A stretch of 64,000 nucleotides of DNA from Planktotalea frisia (lineage in GTDB: Bacteria; Pseudomonadota; Alphaproteobacteria; Rhodobacterales; Rhodobacteraceae), in the NCBI RefSeq assembly GCF_001890925.1, contig NZ_MLCB01000091.1:62001-126000 (forward strand), in the 5' to 3' direction. Below are positions 1 to 7,831 of this stretch, piece by piece. The translations under genes were made by a program, and so were the position numbers. The number at the start of each line of letters is the position of its first letter. The stretch's first letter is position 1. Under the pieces are notes generated by a model. That model worked only from the letters and a program-made list of their open reading frames with translations. It was not told where the DNA came from and ran no database searches.

Positions 1-716
1 GTACGGGCCATCTGTGCAACCGATGCGATCGCGTCCGGCACCTCGCTGCGCCGATCCCAGACGTGGCCCAGGAGCGCGATATAGTCTTCCTCGCTCAGCC
101 CAGCACGATGGGCTTTGGAAGCGGCGCGCTTTTTCATGCGCGCGTCGTCTAGCGACGCGATTGAAAAATCCGGGGACAGCTCAAAAGCGCGGTCCTGGAT
201 TGGCACGTCATAGGCCCGCATGGTCATAGACGTGTGGTCATTGAATGCCACGGAAGGTAATAGTGGCCCCGCAAGCGCCCATTCGATCACGTCCAAAGCC
301 TCGAACGCGAAGGTTTCCCACCGAAGCTGCACGCGGTTTTCCACGGTCAGCCGTGCGGCCAGATCGCGCATGGCTTGCATGAGTTCGCGGCCGCGTGCCA
401 CATCGCGCAGCCCCGGCTCCCATCCCAGCGTGATGGCGTGATAAGCGGTGGCTATCCCGTTGGTTGCAAGTTGGCGGTCAGTGTCGATGAGCGCTGTTTC
501 GGTTGGGAAGAAAACCCCTGGACGGGGCATCAGCTGGCGTTCGAACGCATCGCCATGTACGTCGATCAGGGCAGGGGCCAATATCAATCCACGTGCGTCG
601 ATCACCTCGCCTTGCGTGGGGCCACCTAATTCGACGATCTTGCCATTGCTGATGGCAACAGTCGTCTCAGTGATCTCGCCAGGCAGGTAGACCTGTGCGC
701 CTTCAAAGGTAATCAT
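1..716 (-). CDS. PhnM-like amidohydrolase (second copy, partial)
   Basis: This gene runs off the left edge, and about 238 N-terminal residues are visible from an ATG at 716. It starts MITFEGAQVYLPGE and has the amidohydrolase metal-site motif (LIDVHGD, near residue 48) followed by FERQLMPRPG. That order matches the LHTDNVERHIEPRP stretch of the classical PhnM at 3972-5114, so the two are paralogues, although this copy is quite divergent. PhnM hydrolyses ribose 1-phosphonate 5-triphosphate in the C-P lyase pathway; whether this copy does the same is unknown. It is the last visible gene of the transporter-methyltransferase operon, and its ATG directly follows the stop of the methyltransferase gene. 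The C-terminal half cannot be judged. Confidence 0.75.
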   Translation of the reverse strand, partial: MITFEGAQVYLPGEITETTVAISNGKIVELGGPTQGEVIDARGLILAPALIDVHGDAFERQLMPRPGVFFPTETALIDTDRQLATNGIATAYHAITLGWEPGLRDVARGRELMQAMRDLAARLTVENRVQLRWETFAFEALDVIEWALAGPLLPSVAFNDHTSMTMRAYDVPIQDRAFELSPDFSIASLDDARMKKRAASKAHRAGLSEEDYIALLGHVWDRRSEVPDAIASVAQMAR

Positions 717-1361
717 TCAAAGTCGCTCCATTGTCAGATGCCAGTGAAAAGTCCCCGGCTTTTCGTGTTCACGGTCCTCAAGCCTCAGGCATTCAAAGCC
801 CGAAAACAGGGCCAACAGATCGGCCGCCGCGCAATAGTAGTGCGGATGCATTTTGTCCGTACCGGGTGCATCAAAAACCCATGCGTTGCGGCTGATTTCA
901 CGACCTGTGTATTTCGCCTGCTCATGCGGCAGGCGGCGTTTGGACAGCATGGTGCCTATATAACTGCCGCCGGGCTTCAGTACGCGACGAATTTCGGCAA
1001 TGGTGCGCAGCAGGATGTCTTCATCGCCATGGTAGATCACGTTCCAGCTGAGCACGTGATCAAAGGCGTGATCCTTGAACGGCAGCGTATCCATGCGGGC
1101 CAGAATTGTTTCTACGCCACCGGCCCTTTCAATCTCTGCCAACCCGCCGGGCGCGGCATCCAAAGCGATCACGTCAAAGCCCTGGGCTGTCAGCCAAAGC
1201 GCGTGACGCCCCACGCCCGCCCCCAGATCAAGAATGCGTGCACTTTGTGCCAGACCAGCCGCCCATTCTTGCACGTCCTTCTCGGGCGTCAGCCACTTGC
1301 TATCTTTTTCGATGGATTTCCATTGGTCATTCCAATGCTGGTCTGCTGTATCCGATTTCAC
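717..1361 (-). CDS. Class I SAM-dependent methyltransferase
   Basis: A 214-residue protein with a Rossmann-type SAM fold. Motif I is ILDLGAGVGRHALWL near residue 43, the acidic ribose-binding residue follows in VIALDAA, and a Methyltransf_11-like FDHVLSWNVIYHG stretch comes after. It overlaps the upstream permease gene by 4 nt (ATGA) and abuts the PhnM-like gene downstream, so it is translated as part of this operon. The substrate is unknown. From context, a phosphonate-derived compound or an intermediate of its breakdown is possible, but the sequence does not show this. The family also includes many unrelated small-molecule methyltransferases. Confidence 0.8.
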   Translation of the reverse strand: MKSDTADQHWNDQWKSIEKDSKWLTPEKDVQEWAAGLAQSARILDLGAGVGRHALWLTAQGFDVIALDAAPGGLAEIERAGGVETILARMDTLPFKDHAFDHVLSWNVIYHGDEDILLRTIAEIRRVLKPGGSYIGTMLSKRRLPHEQAKYTGREISRNAWVFDAPGTDKMHPHYYCAAADLLALFSGFECLRLEDREHEKPGTFHWHLTMERL

Positions 1362-2191
1362 CGTTGTTCTCCGATAATTTTGGTGCGGGCCCAGCCGCTG
1401 ACGAGCTCGATCCCGATCACAACAACTGCGATCATCAAGATCACGGTCATCGCTGTGGGGTAGTCGAAAAGGTCAAAGCCAACTTTAAGCTCGATCCCGA
1501 TACCACCCGCACCGACAAGGCCAAGGATAGTCGACGACCGGACGGCTTTCTCCAAGGCAAAGAGAGAGGTGGAAATGAAAGCAGGCAGGCTGCCGGGGAT
1601 CGTGGCACAGGCCACAACATCGAGTTTCCGCGCACCAGTGGCTGTTAGGCTCTCGGCGGGGCCTTTGTCGGTTGCTTCCATGTCGTCGGCGAAAAAGCGT
1701 CCGCAAAAGCCGATTGTGTCGATCACGATTGCCAGCATGCCAGCAAAGGGACCAAGGCCCACGGCAACGACAAACACCAAAGCCCAGGCGATATCGGGGA
1801 CAGCACGGATGAAACTCAGCCCGGTGCGCATAATTTGGTTCACCCATGGGCCGGCAATCAGCCCCTTTGCCGCCAAGAGGGCGACAGGAACAGATATGAT
1901 TACCCCGATCACGGCACCGGCAACAGCGATTTGCAGTGTCTCGACCATTTTCCAGCCCAGCCGTGTGAGCACTTGTGGGTCAAGGTTCGGCGGGAAGGCC
2001 CGCGCGGCAAAATCGGCAAAGCGGGGTGGGGAGCTGGCTACTTTTTCAAGCGAGAAGCCGGCACCGGCGAGGCACCAGAAGATGATGACAAGTCCAAGCG
2101 CATAGCCCAAAAAACTGATGGCCGAGGGCCGCTCAAACCGCGCCAGTTCAAATCGGGCCCGTTCATTCCGGGGAGGCGCGGTATCAGTCAT
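1358..2191 (-). CDS. phnE: Phosphonate-type ABC transporter permease (PhnE family)
   Basis: A 277-residue inner-membrane permease of the PhnE/BPD_transp_1 type. Several hydrophobic segments are visible (residues ~28-50, ~90-115, ~135-160, ~215-270), and the coupling-helix region reads TATGARKLDVV, close to the STGA motif usual in PhnE. The C terminus ends in the helix GIELVSGWARTKIIG. It overlaps the ATPase gene upstream and the methyltransferase gene downstream, forming one operon with the binding protein. It should form the channel for a phosphonate, phosphite or related oxyanion. The exact substrate cannot be read from sequence. Confidence 0.88.
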   Translation of the reverse strand: MTDTAPPRNERARFELARFERPSAISFLGYALGLVIIFWCLAGAGFSLEKVASSPPRFADFAARAFPPNLDPQVLTRLGWKMVETLQIAVAGAVIGVIISVPVALLAAKGLIAGPWVNQIMRTGLSFIRAVPDIAWALVFVVAVGLGPFAGMLAIVIDTIGFCGRFFADDMEATDKGPAESLTATGARKLDVVACATIPGSLPAFISTSLFALEKAVRSSTILGLVGAGGIGIELKVGFDLFDYPTAMTVILMIAVVVIGIELVSGWARTKIIGEQR

Positions 2192-3002
2192 AAAGGCCTC
2201 TCAGATCGGCGGAACTCAGCGAGGCTGCTGTCGCATCAAGCTGAATGCGCCCCTGCGCAAGGCCAAGCACGCGGTCGCCGTATTTCAATGCATGTTCAAT
2301 GTTGTGCGACGTAAAGACGACTGTCACGTTTTCGTCGCGGACAAGCCGGAAGAACAGCTCCATCACGTCTTCGCCTGCACTTGGATCAAGTGACGCGCAA
2401 GGCTCATCCGCAAAGAGAACCTTGGGCGCGCTGACGATGGCGCGGGCAATGGCCACGCGTTGCGACTGCCCGCCCGACAGCCGATCCGCGCGCCGGTGCG
2501 CGAAATCAGCGAGGCCCACACGTTCCAACGCCTGCATGGCAGTTTCCCGAGAGGACTGGGGGGCGAGCGAATGGCTCCAATGACGTATGCCGGGATGCTT
2601 GCCTAGAAGACCGTGTAAGACATTCGAAAGCACAGACAGTCTGGGCACCAGATTGTGCTTCTGAGAGACCAGCCCGATCTGCGCGCGAATGTTGCGCATC
2701 TGGCGCCCGGTCGTTTCATCTGTCTGCTGTCCCAGCAAATGCACACTGCCACCTGAGGTTGGGATCAACCCCATCAGGCAGCGCAGCAGGGTCGATTTCC
2801 CCGTGCCGTTGGCACCAACAAGTGCTGTTGCCTCTCCGCGGGCGAGGCGGAAACTCACGTCGGAAAAGATGGGCGTTGTTCCAAAGGATTTGGAAACGGC
2901 GCGAGCCTCTATATCGACATGCGAAACCGGGGCGAAGGCCGCCCCGGTTTGTTCAGTCAGCACATCCGGTGCCGCCGGACGTCTCAGCAAAAGATCAGTC
3001 AC
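2184..3002 (-). CDS. phnC: Phosphonate-type ABC transporter ATP-binding protein
   Basis: ATPase of the transporter, about 272 residues when started at the GTG at 3002, which overlaps the end of the binding-protein gene (GTGACTGA). A longer open frame to 3200 exists, but it would lie inside the coding region of that gene. Motifs: Walker A GANGTGKST (glycine-asparagine instead of the usual GSSGSGKS), signature [15 protein letters not shown], Walker B VLFADEPCASLD, and the switch His in FTSHNIEHA. It energises uptake with the permease at 1358-2191 and the binding protein at 2995-3864. The first ~35 residues before the ABC domain are poorly conserved in character, so the start is the least certain part. 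Confidence 0.88.
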   Translation of the reverse strand: MTDLLLRRPAAPDVLTEQTGAAFAPVSHVDIEARAVSKSFGTTPIFSDVSFRLARGEATALVGANGTGKSTLLRCLMGLIPTSGGSVHLLGQQTDETTGRQMRNIRAQIGLVSQKHNLVPRLSVLSNVLHGLLGKHPGIRHWSHSLAPQSSRETAMQALERVGLADFAHRRADRLSGGQSQRVAIARAIVSAPKVLFADEPCASLDPSAGEDVMELFFRLVRDENVTVVFTSHNIEHALKYGDRVLGLAQGRIQLDATAASLSSADLRGLYD

Positions 3003-3864
3003 CGATGAAATTGTCGAACTGAGGGTATCCCGCATTCGAGTACATCGAACGGACGTAGTCATATGCGCTGTCTTCAATCGCAACGAGGTCCATGCCGACA
3101 TATTTGTCGTTTTCTTCGTGAGCTGTGATGCCCGCGATGATCTGGGTCTTGTTCTCGAGAATGGCATCACGCACGGCTGTCGCAGCTTCGGTTGGTACAT
3201 GCGTACCTACCATGATCATGTCGTTGGGCAGGTCGCCCGAGCGCGCGATCATCTTGAAGAAGCCGTAGGGCAATTCTGTTTCCTTGGCGCGGACATTCAG
3301 CCAGCTGCCGGCGTTGGAGCCGATGGCATCCACATCGCCGTTCTTCAGCGCCTCATGGGCGATGTTGCGCGAGGTGTGTGTTTTCTTGATGTCGTTGACT
3401 GGATCAACGCCGTGATCAGCGAGTACCTGCATGGGGCAAAGCATGTTCGAGGTCGAACCGATATCCCCAAAGGCGACCGACTTGCCGACCAGATCAGCAG
3501 GCACGTTGATGCCGCTGTCAGCGCGCACGATAATGGCACAGTGATAATCAGGGCGACCGAGGCCGATCAGCGGCGTGGCATTGGTCAGCTTGTTGATAAC
3601 CACATATTCTGCAGGTCCAGAGACTACAAAATCCACGGTCTCACCGCGCAGCGCCTCGGCTGCAGCCGTGCGCGAGTTTACTGCATAGAATTCGAATGTG
3701 TCGCCGGTGGCCACTTCAAGCGCCTCCTTAAACGGGCCCCATTCCAGTTGCAGGCGTTCCATGCCTTCAACATCTGTGACGGCAAGTTTCCAGGTTTCTG
3801 CTGTCGCTGCAAAGGCAGACACAGCGGCAAGGCTTACACCCAGCAAAAGAGATTTCAGTTTCAT
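2995..3864 (-). CDS. phnD: Phosphonate-type substrate-binding protein
   Basis: A 289-residue periplasmic binding protein. The N-terminal signal peptide MKLKSLLLGVSLAAVSAFA is followed by cleavage near AETWKLAV. The PhnD-family pattern is visible: an early VTDVEGMERL strand, then VDFVVSGPAEYVV, a GDIGSTSNMLCP loop (the usual place of the oxyanion-binding Ser/Thr helix), and DVDAIGSNAGSW. Its SD (GGAGG) is 5 nt before the ATG. A palindrome and a Pho-box-like triple repeat lie in the 107-bp leader. It is first in a transporter-methyltransferase-PhnM-like operon. It is clearly different from the PhnD at 22971-23882, so the two transporters probably favour different ligands. Confidence 0.87.
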   Translation of the reverse strand: MKLKSLLLGVSLAAVSAFAATAETWKLAVTDVEGMERLQLEWGPFKEALEVATGDTFEFYAVNSRTAAAEALRGETVDFVVSGPAEYVVINKLTNATPLIGLGRPDYHCAIIVRADSGINVPADLVGKSVAFGDIGSTSNMLCPMQVLADHGVDPVNDIKKTHTSRNIAHEALKNGDVDAIGSNAGSWLNVRAKETELPYGFFKMIARSGDLPNDMIMVGTHVPTEAATAVRDAILENKTQIIAGITAHEENDKYVGMDLVAIEDSAYDYVRSMYSNAGYPQFDNFIGD

Positions 3865-3880
3865 AGCACCCTCCAGGTTT

Positions 3881-3896
3881 ATTCATTCGGATGAAT
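3881..3896. promoter_or_regulatory. 16-bp palindrome in the phnD leader
   Basis: ATTCAT and ATGAAT form a perfect 6-bp inverted repeat around a 4-bp centre (tcgg), 17 bp upstream of the phnD start and just before its ribosome-binding site. It could be an operator for a repressor or a weak leader hairpin. No matching regulator is identified. Confidence 0.35.
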
Positions 3897-3918
3897 AGTG
3901 GGGCTGCGTATCAATGGC

Positions 3919-3947
3919 GCTACAGTTTCATGAAACCTTTGTGACGT
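3919..3947 (-). promoter_or_regulatory. Pho box (triple repeat) before phnD
   Basis: On the minus strand three 7-mers stand at exact 11-bp spacing: ACGTCAC, GTTTCAT and CTGTAGC, separated by 4-bp A/G-rich spacers. This fits the PhoB-binding pattern of CTGTCAT-like half-sites with 4-bp spacers. It ends 54 bp upstream of the phnD start. The individual half-sites are degenerate. Confidence 0.55.
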
Positions 3948-3971
3948 ATGCTGTCGCACCTCCAAAAAACC

Positions 3972-5114
3972 TCAACCAACTTTGTTGCCTTGGCTCCAAA
4001 CGCCGCGGAGCAGAGGCGTTTCGCCGATTTTGCGCACGCGCAGAACGTCACCGCGCAAACCTGTTTTCAAAGCACCACGGTCACGCAACCGCACGGCACT
4101 CGCGGGGTTGCTGGTCACTGTAGCAATGGCGCGGGGAAGGTCATTCCAAATATCTGCAAGGCGGAAGGCCGACAAAAGCAGTGCCGAGGGCACGTAGTCT
4201 GATGAGACAATGTCGAGAAGATCGGCCTTTGCAAGTTCCTCCGCTGCAACATTGCCAGAGTGGGATCCGCCGCGGATCAGGTTGGGTGCACCCATCATCA
4301 CGGCAATGCCGTGGATGCGACAGGTGGCTGCGGCTTCAACCGTTGTGGGAAACTCGGCAAAACCCACGCCGTTCACCGCAGAGGTTCCGACATGATCGGC
4401 CGTGGTATCATCATGGCTGGCCAGAACTGCACCCAGGCGGCGGGCCTCTTTCACTGCACCTGCCTCGTGTTTTGCCCCGAAGCGTTTTTGCAGACCCAAC
4501 AGGGTCTCAACATGTTCGGTAAACTCCGCGTCGTTCATCCCGCGTTTTTTAGCAACATAGGTTTTAAGCGCGGTCAGGTCACGGAACTGGCGCTGGCCCG
4601 GGGTGTGATCCATAAGGCTGACGATGCCGACCCGGTCTGACGAGCCGAACGCCGCCAATTCCTCAAGCAGCGTCTCTGAACAGATTTCGGCCCGCAGATG
4701 GAGGAAATGACTAATCTTGAAATACCCTTGTGCACGCGCTGCCAAGAGTTCATCCGCCAGCTTTCGGGCGTAGTCGATGTAGCGTCCCTTGCCGCTGTGG
4801 ATGGACCCCACCCGCATGGCGTCAAACACCGTCGTGATGCCTGTGGAGGCCAGTTCTGCATCGTGTGCGATCAGGGCGGGCAAATGTGGCCAGTCCACCT
4901 CCGGACGCGGTTCGATATGGCGTTCGACATTATCTGTATGCAGTTCGACAAGACCGGGAATAACGAGGTCACCGGCACAATCCACGGCACCGGTCGGGAC
5001 ATGATCCCCTTCAGTAATGTCACAAATAACGCCTTGTTCGATGGTCACCGCACCAGTGAGCACCTGATCTTCCAACACAAGCTGTGCATTGGCGAGACAT
5101 AGGTCGCTTGACAC
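3972..5114 (-). CDS. phnM: PhnM, ribose 1-methylphosphonate 5-triphosphate diphosphatase
   Basis: A metal-dependent amidohydrolase of the C-P lyase pathway. It removes pyrophosphate from 5-triphosphoribosyl 1-phosphonates to give the PhnJ substrate. About 380 residues with the GTG at 5114, which is the family length. Motifs: VIPGLVELHTDNVERHIEPRP (metal-binding H-x-D), STGITTVFDAM, LMDHTPGQRQFRD, ASHDDTTADHV and SSDYVPSALL. An in-frame ATG at 5165 would overlap the start of the divergent DUF1045 gene by 2 nt and add 17 residues of no obvious character, so the GTG is preferred. No strong SD is visible. phnM is separated from phnG-N by the convergently placed DUF1045 gene. Confidence 0.9.
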   Translation of the reverse strand: MSSDLCLANAQLVLEDQVLTGAVTIEQGVICDITEGDHVPTGAVDCAGDLVIPGLVELHTDNVERHIEPRPEVDWPHLPALIAHDAELASTGITTVFDAMRVGSIHSGKGRYIDYARKLADELLAARAQGYFKISHFLHLRAEICSETLLEELAAFGSSDRVGIVSLMDHTPGQRQFRDLTALKTYVAKKRGMNDAEFTEHVETLLGLQKRFGAKHEAGAVKEARRLGAVLASHDDTTADHVGTSAVNGVGFAEFPTTVEAAATCRIHGIAVMMGAPNLIRGGSHSGNVAAEELAKADLLDIVSSDYVPSALLLSAFRLADIWNDLPRAIATVTSNPASAVRLRDRGALKTGLRGDVLRVRKIGETPLLRGVWSQGNKVG

Positions 5115-5163
5115 ATGGTTGTCACAAGCCGTCGTTAACGAGGTCGTGGAAAAAGGGGAATTC

Positions 5164-5835
5164 ATGTCATACTCTCGATTTGCAATTTATTATGTGCCGT
5201 CAAAAGGGCCCTTGGCCGATTTTGGTGCGTCCTGGCTTGGTTGGGATGTTTTGCATGGCCGTGAGGCACCCCAGCCTAGTATGCCGGGTTTGGATGACAT
5301 CACGATGACACCGCGCAAATACGGGTTTCATGCGACATTGAAGCCGCCCTTTCGTCTGGCTGAAGGGCAAGACGTGAAAGCTTTGGAAGCCGCTGCATCT
5401 GACCTTGCTGCAGGCCTCGCGCCAGCCATATGCAACGAATTGGAATTGACGACTTTGGGCGGTTTTCTGGCGCTGACTCCGCAAGACGATATGCAAGCTG
5501 TGCGCCGGGTTGCTGGAGCCTGTGTGCGCGAGCTTGATCGATTTCGCGCCCCGGCTTCCGAGGCAGAACTCGCGCGTCGCCGCAAAGTTGGTCTGAGCCC
5601 ACCGCAAGAGGCGCTGCTCGCGCAATGGGGCTATCCTTACGTGATGGAGGAGTTTCGGTTCCACATGACACTGACGGCGCGGCTGCCGCAGGCTGACATC
5701 GCCGTATGGTCGGCCGCTGTGCGGCGTTATTTGCCGGACCTGTCTGGCCTTTTTGTCCTTGACCAGATCGCTTTGTGCGGTGAGCGGGAAGATGGCCGGT
5801 TCGAAGTAATCCATCGCTACAAACTCACCGGCTGA
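5164..5835 (+). CDS. DUF1045 phosphonate-operon protein (2H phosphoesterase-like)
   Basis: A 223-residue protein of the DUF1045 family, known from C-P lyase gene clusters. The start at 5164 follows an AAGGGG ribosome-binding site. Two histidine motifs are visible, YGFHATLKPPF (near residue 47) and FRFHMTLTARL (near residue 167). They have the spacing and form (HxTL twice) of the 2H phosphoesterase superfamily, in which the two His residues open 2',3'- or 1,2-cyclic phosphates. No phnP (cyclic ribose phosphodiesterase) is present in the window, so a PhnP-like step is a reasonable inference. The gene is divergent from phnM and its end overlaps the end of phnN by 19 nt on the other strand. Confidence 0.85.
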   Translation: MSYSRFAIYYVPSKGPLADFGASWLGWDVLHGREAPQPSMPGLDDITMTPRKYGFHATLKPPFRLAEGQDVKALEAAASDLAAGLAPAICNELELTTLGGFLALTPQDDMQAVRRVAGACVRELDRFRAPASEAELARRRKVGLSPPQEALLAQWGYPYVMEEFRFHMTLTARLPQADIAVWSAAVRRYLPDLSGLFVLDQIALCGEREDGRFEVIHRYKLTG

Positions 5836-6377
5836 AGCAGTGCCGCGCCCCGGGCGATGGTCTGGTACAGCGGACCATCATTGGCGAGGTTGATTACCTT
5901 GAGCCCAACCGGCAAGGGCTTGTCAGCCTGCGCAAGGCGTTTGCTGATCTCTTCTTCCGTCTCACGGGCCCGCGCGGCCAAACGGTGCGCAAGTGTTTCC
6001 GGTTTCGCGGTGATGTTGAGAACTATGAAGCGTGGAAAAATCTCGGCCGCTTGGGCCAGAGCCTTGCGAGAGAAATTGACAAGGCAATCGGTCCCCTTGC
6101 CAAGTTGGTATTTGACGTTAATCGGAATGCCGTAATACAGCCCGTGCGCGCGCCAATGTACTGCAAAAGCCCCATCTTCCACCATGGCTTCAAATTGTGC
6201 CACTGACACAGCATCGTAATTCTCTCCGCCCAAGTCAGGCGCTCGTGTGATGACGCGGCGCACCATATGCAAATCGGGTATTGCGTCGTGTAGGCCCGCC
6301 ATCACGCTGTCCTTGCCAACACCCGATGGGCCGACAACCGCGATGAGGCGTCCCCCAGACTTTGAGGCAAGCGTCAT
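5817..6377 (-). CDS. phnN: PhnN, ribose 1,5-bisphosphate phosphokinase
   Basis: A 186-residue kinase that phosphorylates ribose 1,5-bisphosphate to PRPP, the last step of phosphonate breakdown. The fold is guanylate-kinase-like: P-loop GPSGVGKDSV near residue 17, the RRVITRAPDLGGENYDAVS substrate region, and a lid ITAKPETLAHRLAARARET. It overlaps phnL by 4 nt (ATGA), which places it last in phnGHIJKLN. PhnN normally ends near this length, so the gene is complete even though its tail overlaps the convergent DUF1045 gene. Confidence 0.92.
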   Translation of the reverse strand: MTLASKSGGRLIAVVGPSGVGKDSVMAGLHDAIPDLHMVRRVITRAPDLGGENYDAVSVAQFEAMVEDGAFAVHWRAHGLYYGIPINVKYQLGKGTDCLVNFSRKALAQAAEIFPRFIVLNITAKPETLAHRLAARARETEEEISKRLAQADKPLPVGLKVINLANDGPLYQTIARGAALLQPVSL

Positions 6378-7057
6378 GCGGCCATTCCGGGCGTAAATCG
6401 ACCGACATCAATTTCGCGATCACAGACACGGGTACGGGCCGCCTCATCATGAAAAATGCCAATGATGGCCGCGCCGCGCGCTTTGGCGTCCTCGATCAAG
6501 GAGAGCACCACCTCGCGGTTCGCAGCGTCGAGGCTCGCGGTAGGTTCATCAAGTAACATTGCAGGGTAGGTATGGGCAAAGCCACGGGCAATGTTCACGC
6601 GCTGTTGCTCTCCGCCGGAGAAGGTAGTGGGGGACAAAGACCACAGTCGTTCTGGGATGTTTAGTTGGGTCAGAAGCGCCGATGCGCGGTCCTGCGCTTC
6701 GTCTGCCGGTACGCCCAAAGCGCGCAGAGGCTCTGCAACCACATCGAGCGTTGGGACTCGCGGCACCACACGCAGGAACTGGCTAACATAGCCCAGCACA
6801 TCACGGCGCAATTTTATGATGTCGCGCGGCTCAGACCGCACGATGTCCAAACCGCCAATGCGAATTTCACCTGCCTGCGTCAGGTAATTGCCGTAGATCA
6901 TCCGCATTAGCGTGGATTTACCAGCACCAGAGGCCCCAGTGAGCGCCACGCATTCGCCAGGGGCAACCGCGAAGGACACATCGCTGATCACCTCGATCAC
7001 GGCACTTCCCTGATTGTGCAGGGTAAAGGTTTTGGAGACGTCTTTGAGTTCAATCAT
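6374..7057 (-). CDS. phnL: PhnL, C-P lyase ABC-type subunit
   Basis: A 227-residue ABC-family ATPase belonging to the C-P lyase machinery, not to a transporter. Walker A is [12 protein letters not shown] near residue 40, the signature is FSGGEQQRVNIARGF and Walker B is AMLLDEPTASLD. E. coli PhnL is of the same length. In the pathway PhnL acts with PhnG, H and I in forming the ribosyl phosphonate and binds to the PhnK-bearing core complex. It starts 3 nt after the phnK stop. Confidence 0.92.
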   Translation of the reverse strand: MIELKDVSKTFTLHNQGSAVIEVISDVSFAVAPGECVALTGASGAGKSTLMRMIYGNYLTQAGEIRIGGLDIVRSEPRDIIKLRRDVLGYVSQFLRVVPRVPTLDVVAEPLRALGVPADEAQDRASALLTQLNIPERLWSLSPTTFSGGEQQRVNIARGFAHTYPAMLLDEPTASLDAANREVVLSLIEDAKARGAAIIGIFHDEAARTRVCDREIDVGRFTPGMAA

Positions 7058-7060
7058 GGC

Positions 7061-7831
7061 TCATACCTGTAAAACAGAACTGACAAGAAGCTGGCTATAG
7101 GCATGCTGCGGATCGTCCAGCACCTGATCTGTCAGGCCCGCCTCGACCACGCGGCCTGATTTCATGACCATCAGGCGGTCCGCCAGCAGGCGAACAACAG
7201 CCAGGTCATGGGTTACAATGATCGCCGATAGACCCATGTCACGCACCAGACCGCGCAGCAGATCCAGCAGTCGCGCCTGAACCGACACATCTAGACCGCC
7301 GGTGGGTTCATCCATGAACACAAGACGTGGGCCCGTGACAAGGTTGCGTGCTATTTGCAAGCGTTGCTGCATCCCACCAGAGAATGTTGTAGGGCGATCA
7401 TCCACACGTGACGCATCGATCTCGACCCGCCCCAGCCAGTCCGTGGCCTTTTCGCGGATATCGCCGTAGTGACGATCTCCCACAGCCATCAACCGCTCGC
7501 CTACATTGCCACCGGCGCTGACGCCCATGCGTAGCCCGTCGCGGGCGTGTTGGTGTACAAAAGCCCAATCGGTGCGACCGAGCATCCTGCGTTCGGGTTC
7601 GGACATCGTAATTGTATCGCGTGGACCGTCGGTACGGGTGTCGAACACAACCTGTCCCGCATCGGGGGTCAGATGCCCTGCCATGCAATTGAGCAAGGTG
7701 GATTTGCCTGATCCGCTTTCGCCAACGATCCCCACAACCTCACCGGGATACAGGTCGAAAGACACATCGGCGCAACCGATATGCGCACCATATCGCTTGG
7801 TGATGCCCTGAACAGAAAGCAAAGGTGTCAT
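7061..7831 (-). CDS. phnK: PhnK, C-P lyase ABC-type subunit
   Basis: About 256 residues from the ATG at 7831, which overlaps the phnJ stop by 4 nt; a longer frame to 7876 would run into phnJ. Walker A is GESGSGKSTLLN, the signature is FSGGMQQRLQIARNL and Walker B is LVFMDEPTGGLD. It resembles the peptide-transporter (DppF/OppF) type of ATPase, as PhnK does. PhnK docks on PhnJ of the core complex, and ATP hydrolysis is required for phosphonate breakdown in vivo. The order J-K-L-N is the common one. Confidence 0.92.
   Translation of the reverse strand: MTPLLSVQGITKRYGAHIGCADVSFDLYPGEVVGIVGESGSGKSTLLNCMAGHLTPDAGQVVFDTRTDGPRDTITMSEPERRMLGRTDWAFVHQHARDGLRMGVSAGGNVGERLMAVGDRHYGDIREKATDWLGRVEIDASRVDDRPTTFSGGMQQRLQIARNLVTGPRLVFMDEPTGGLDVSVQARLLDLLRGLVRDMGLSAIIVTHDLAVVRLLADRLMVMKSGRVVEAGLTDQVLDDPQHAYSQLLVSSVLQV

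Noticed and set aside
738-1463. Long plus-strand frame opposite the methyltransferase and permease genes
   Set aside because: It is a shadow of two well-supported minus-strand genes and its translation has no family features.
3003-3200. Longer N terminus for the ATPase gene ending at 2184
   Set aside because: It would lie inside the substrate-binding protein gene in another frame; a GTG at the gene junction is more likely.
5089-5163. Extended start of the DUF1045 gene and a Pho-like half-site TTGTCAC in the same gap
   Set aside because: The ATG at 5164 has a clear ribosome-binding site, and the second half of the Pho site (CGTCGTT) does not fit.
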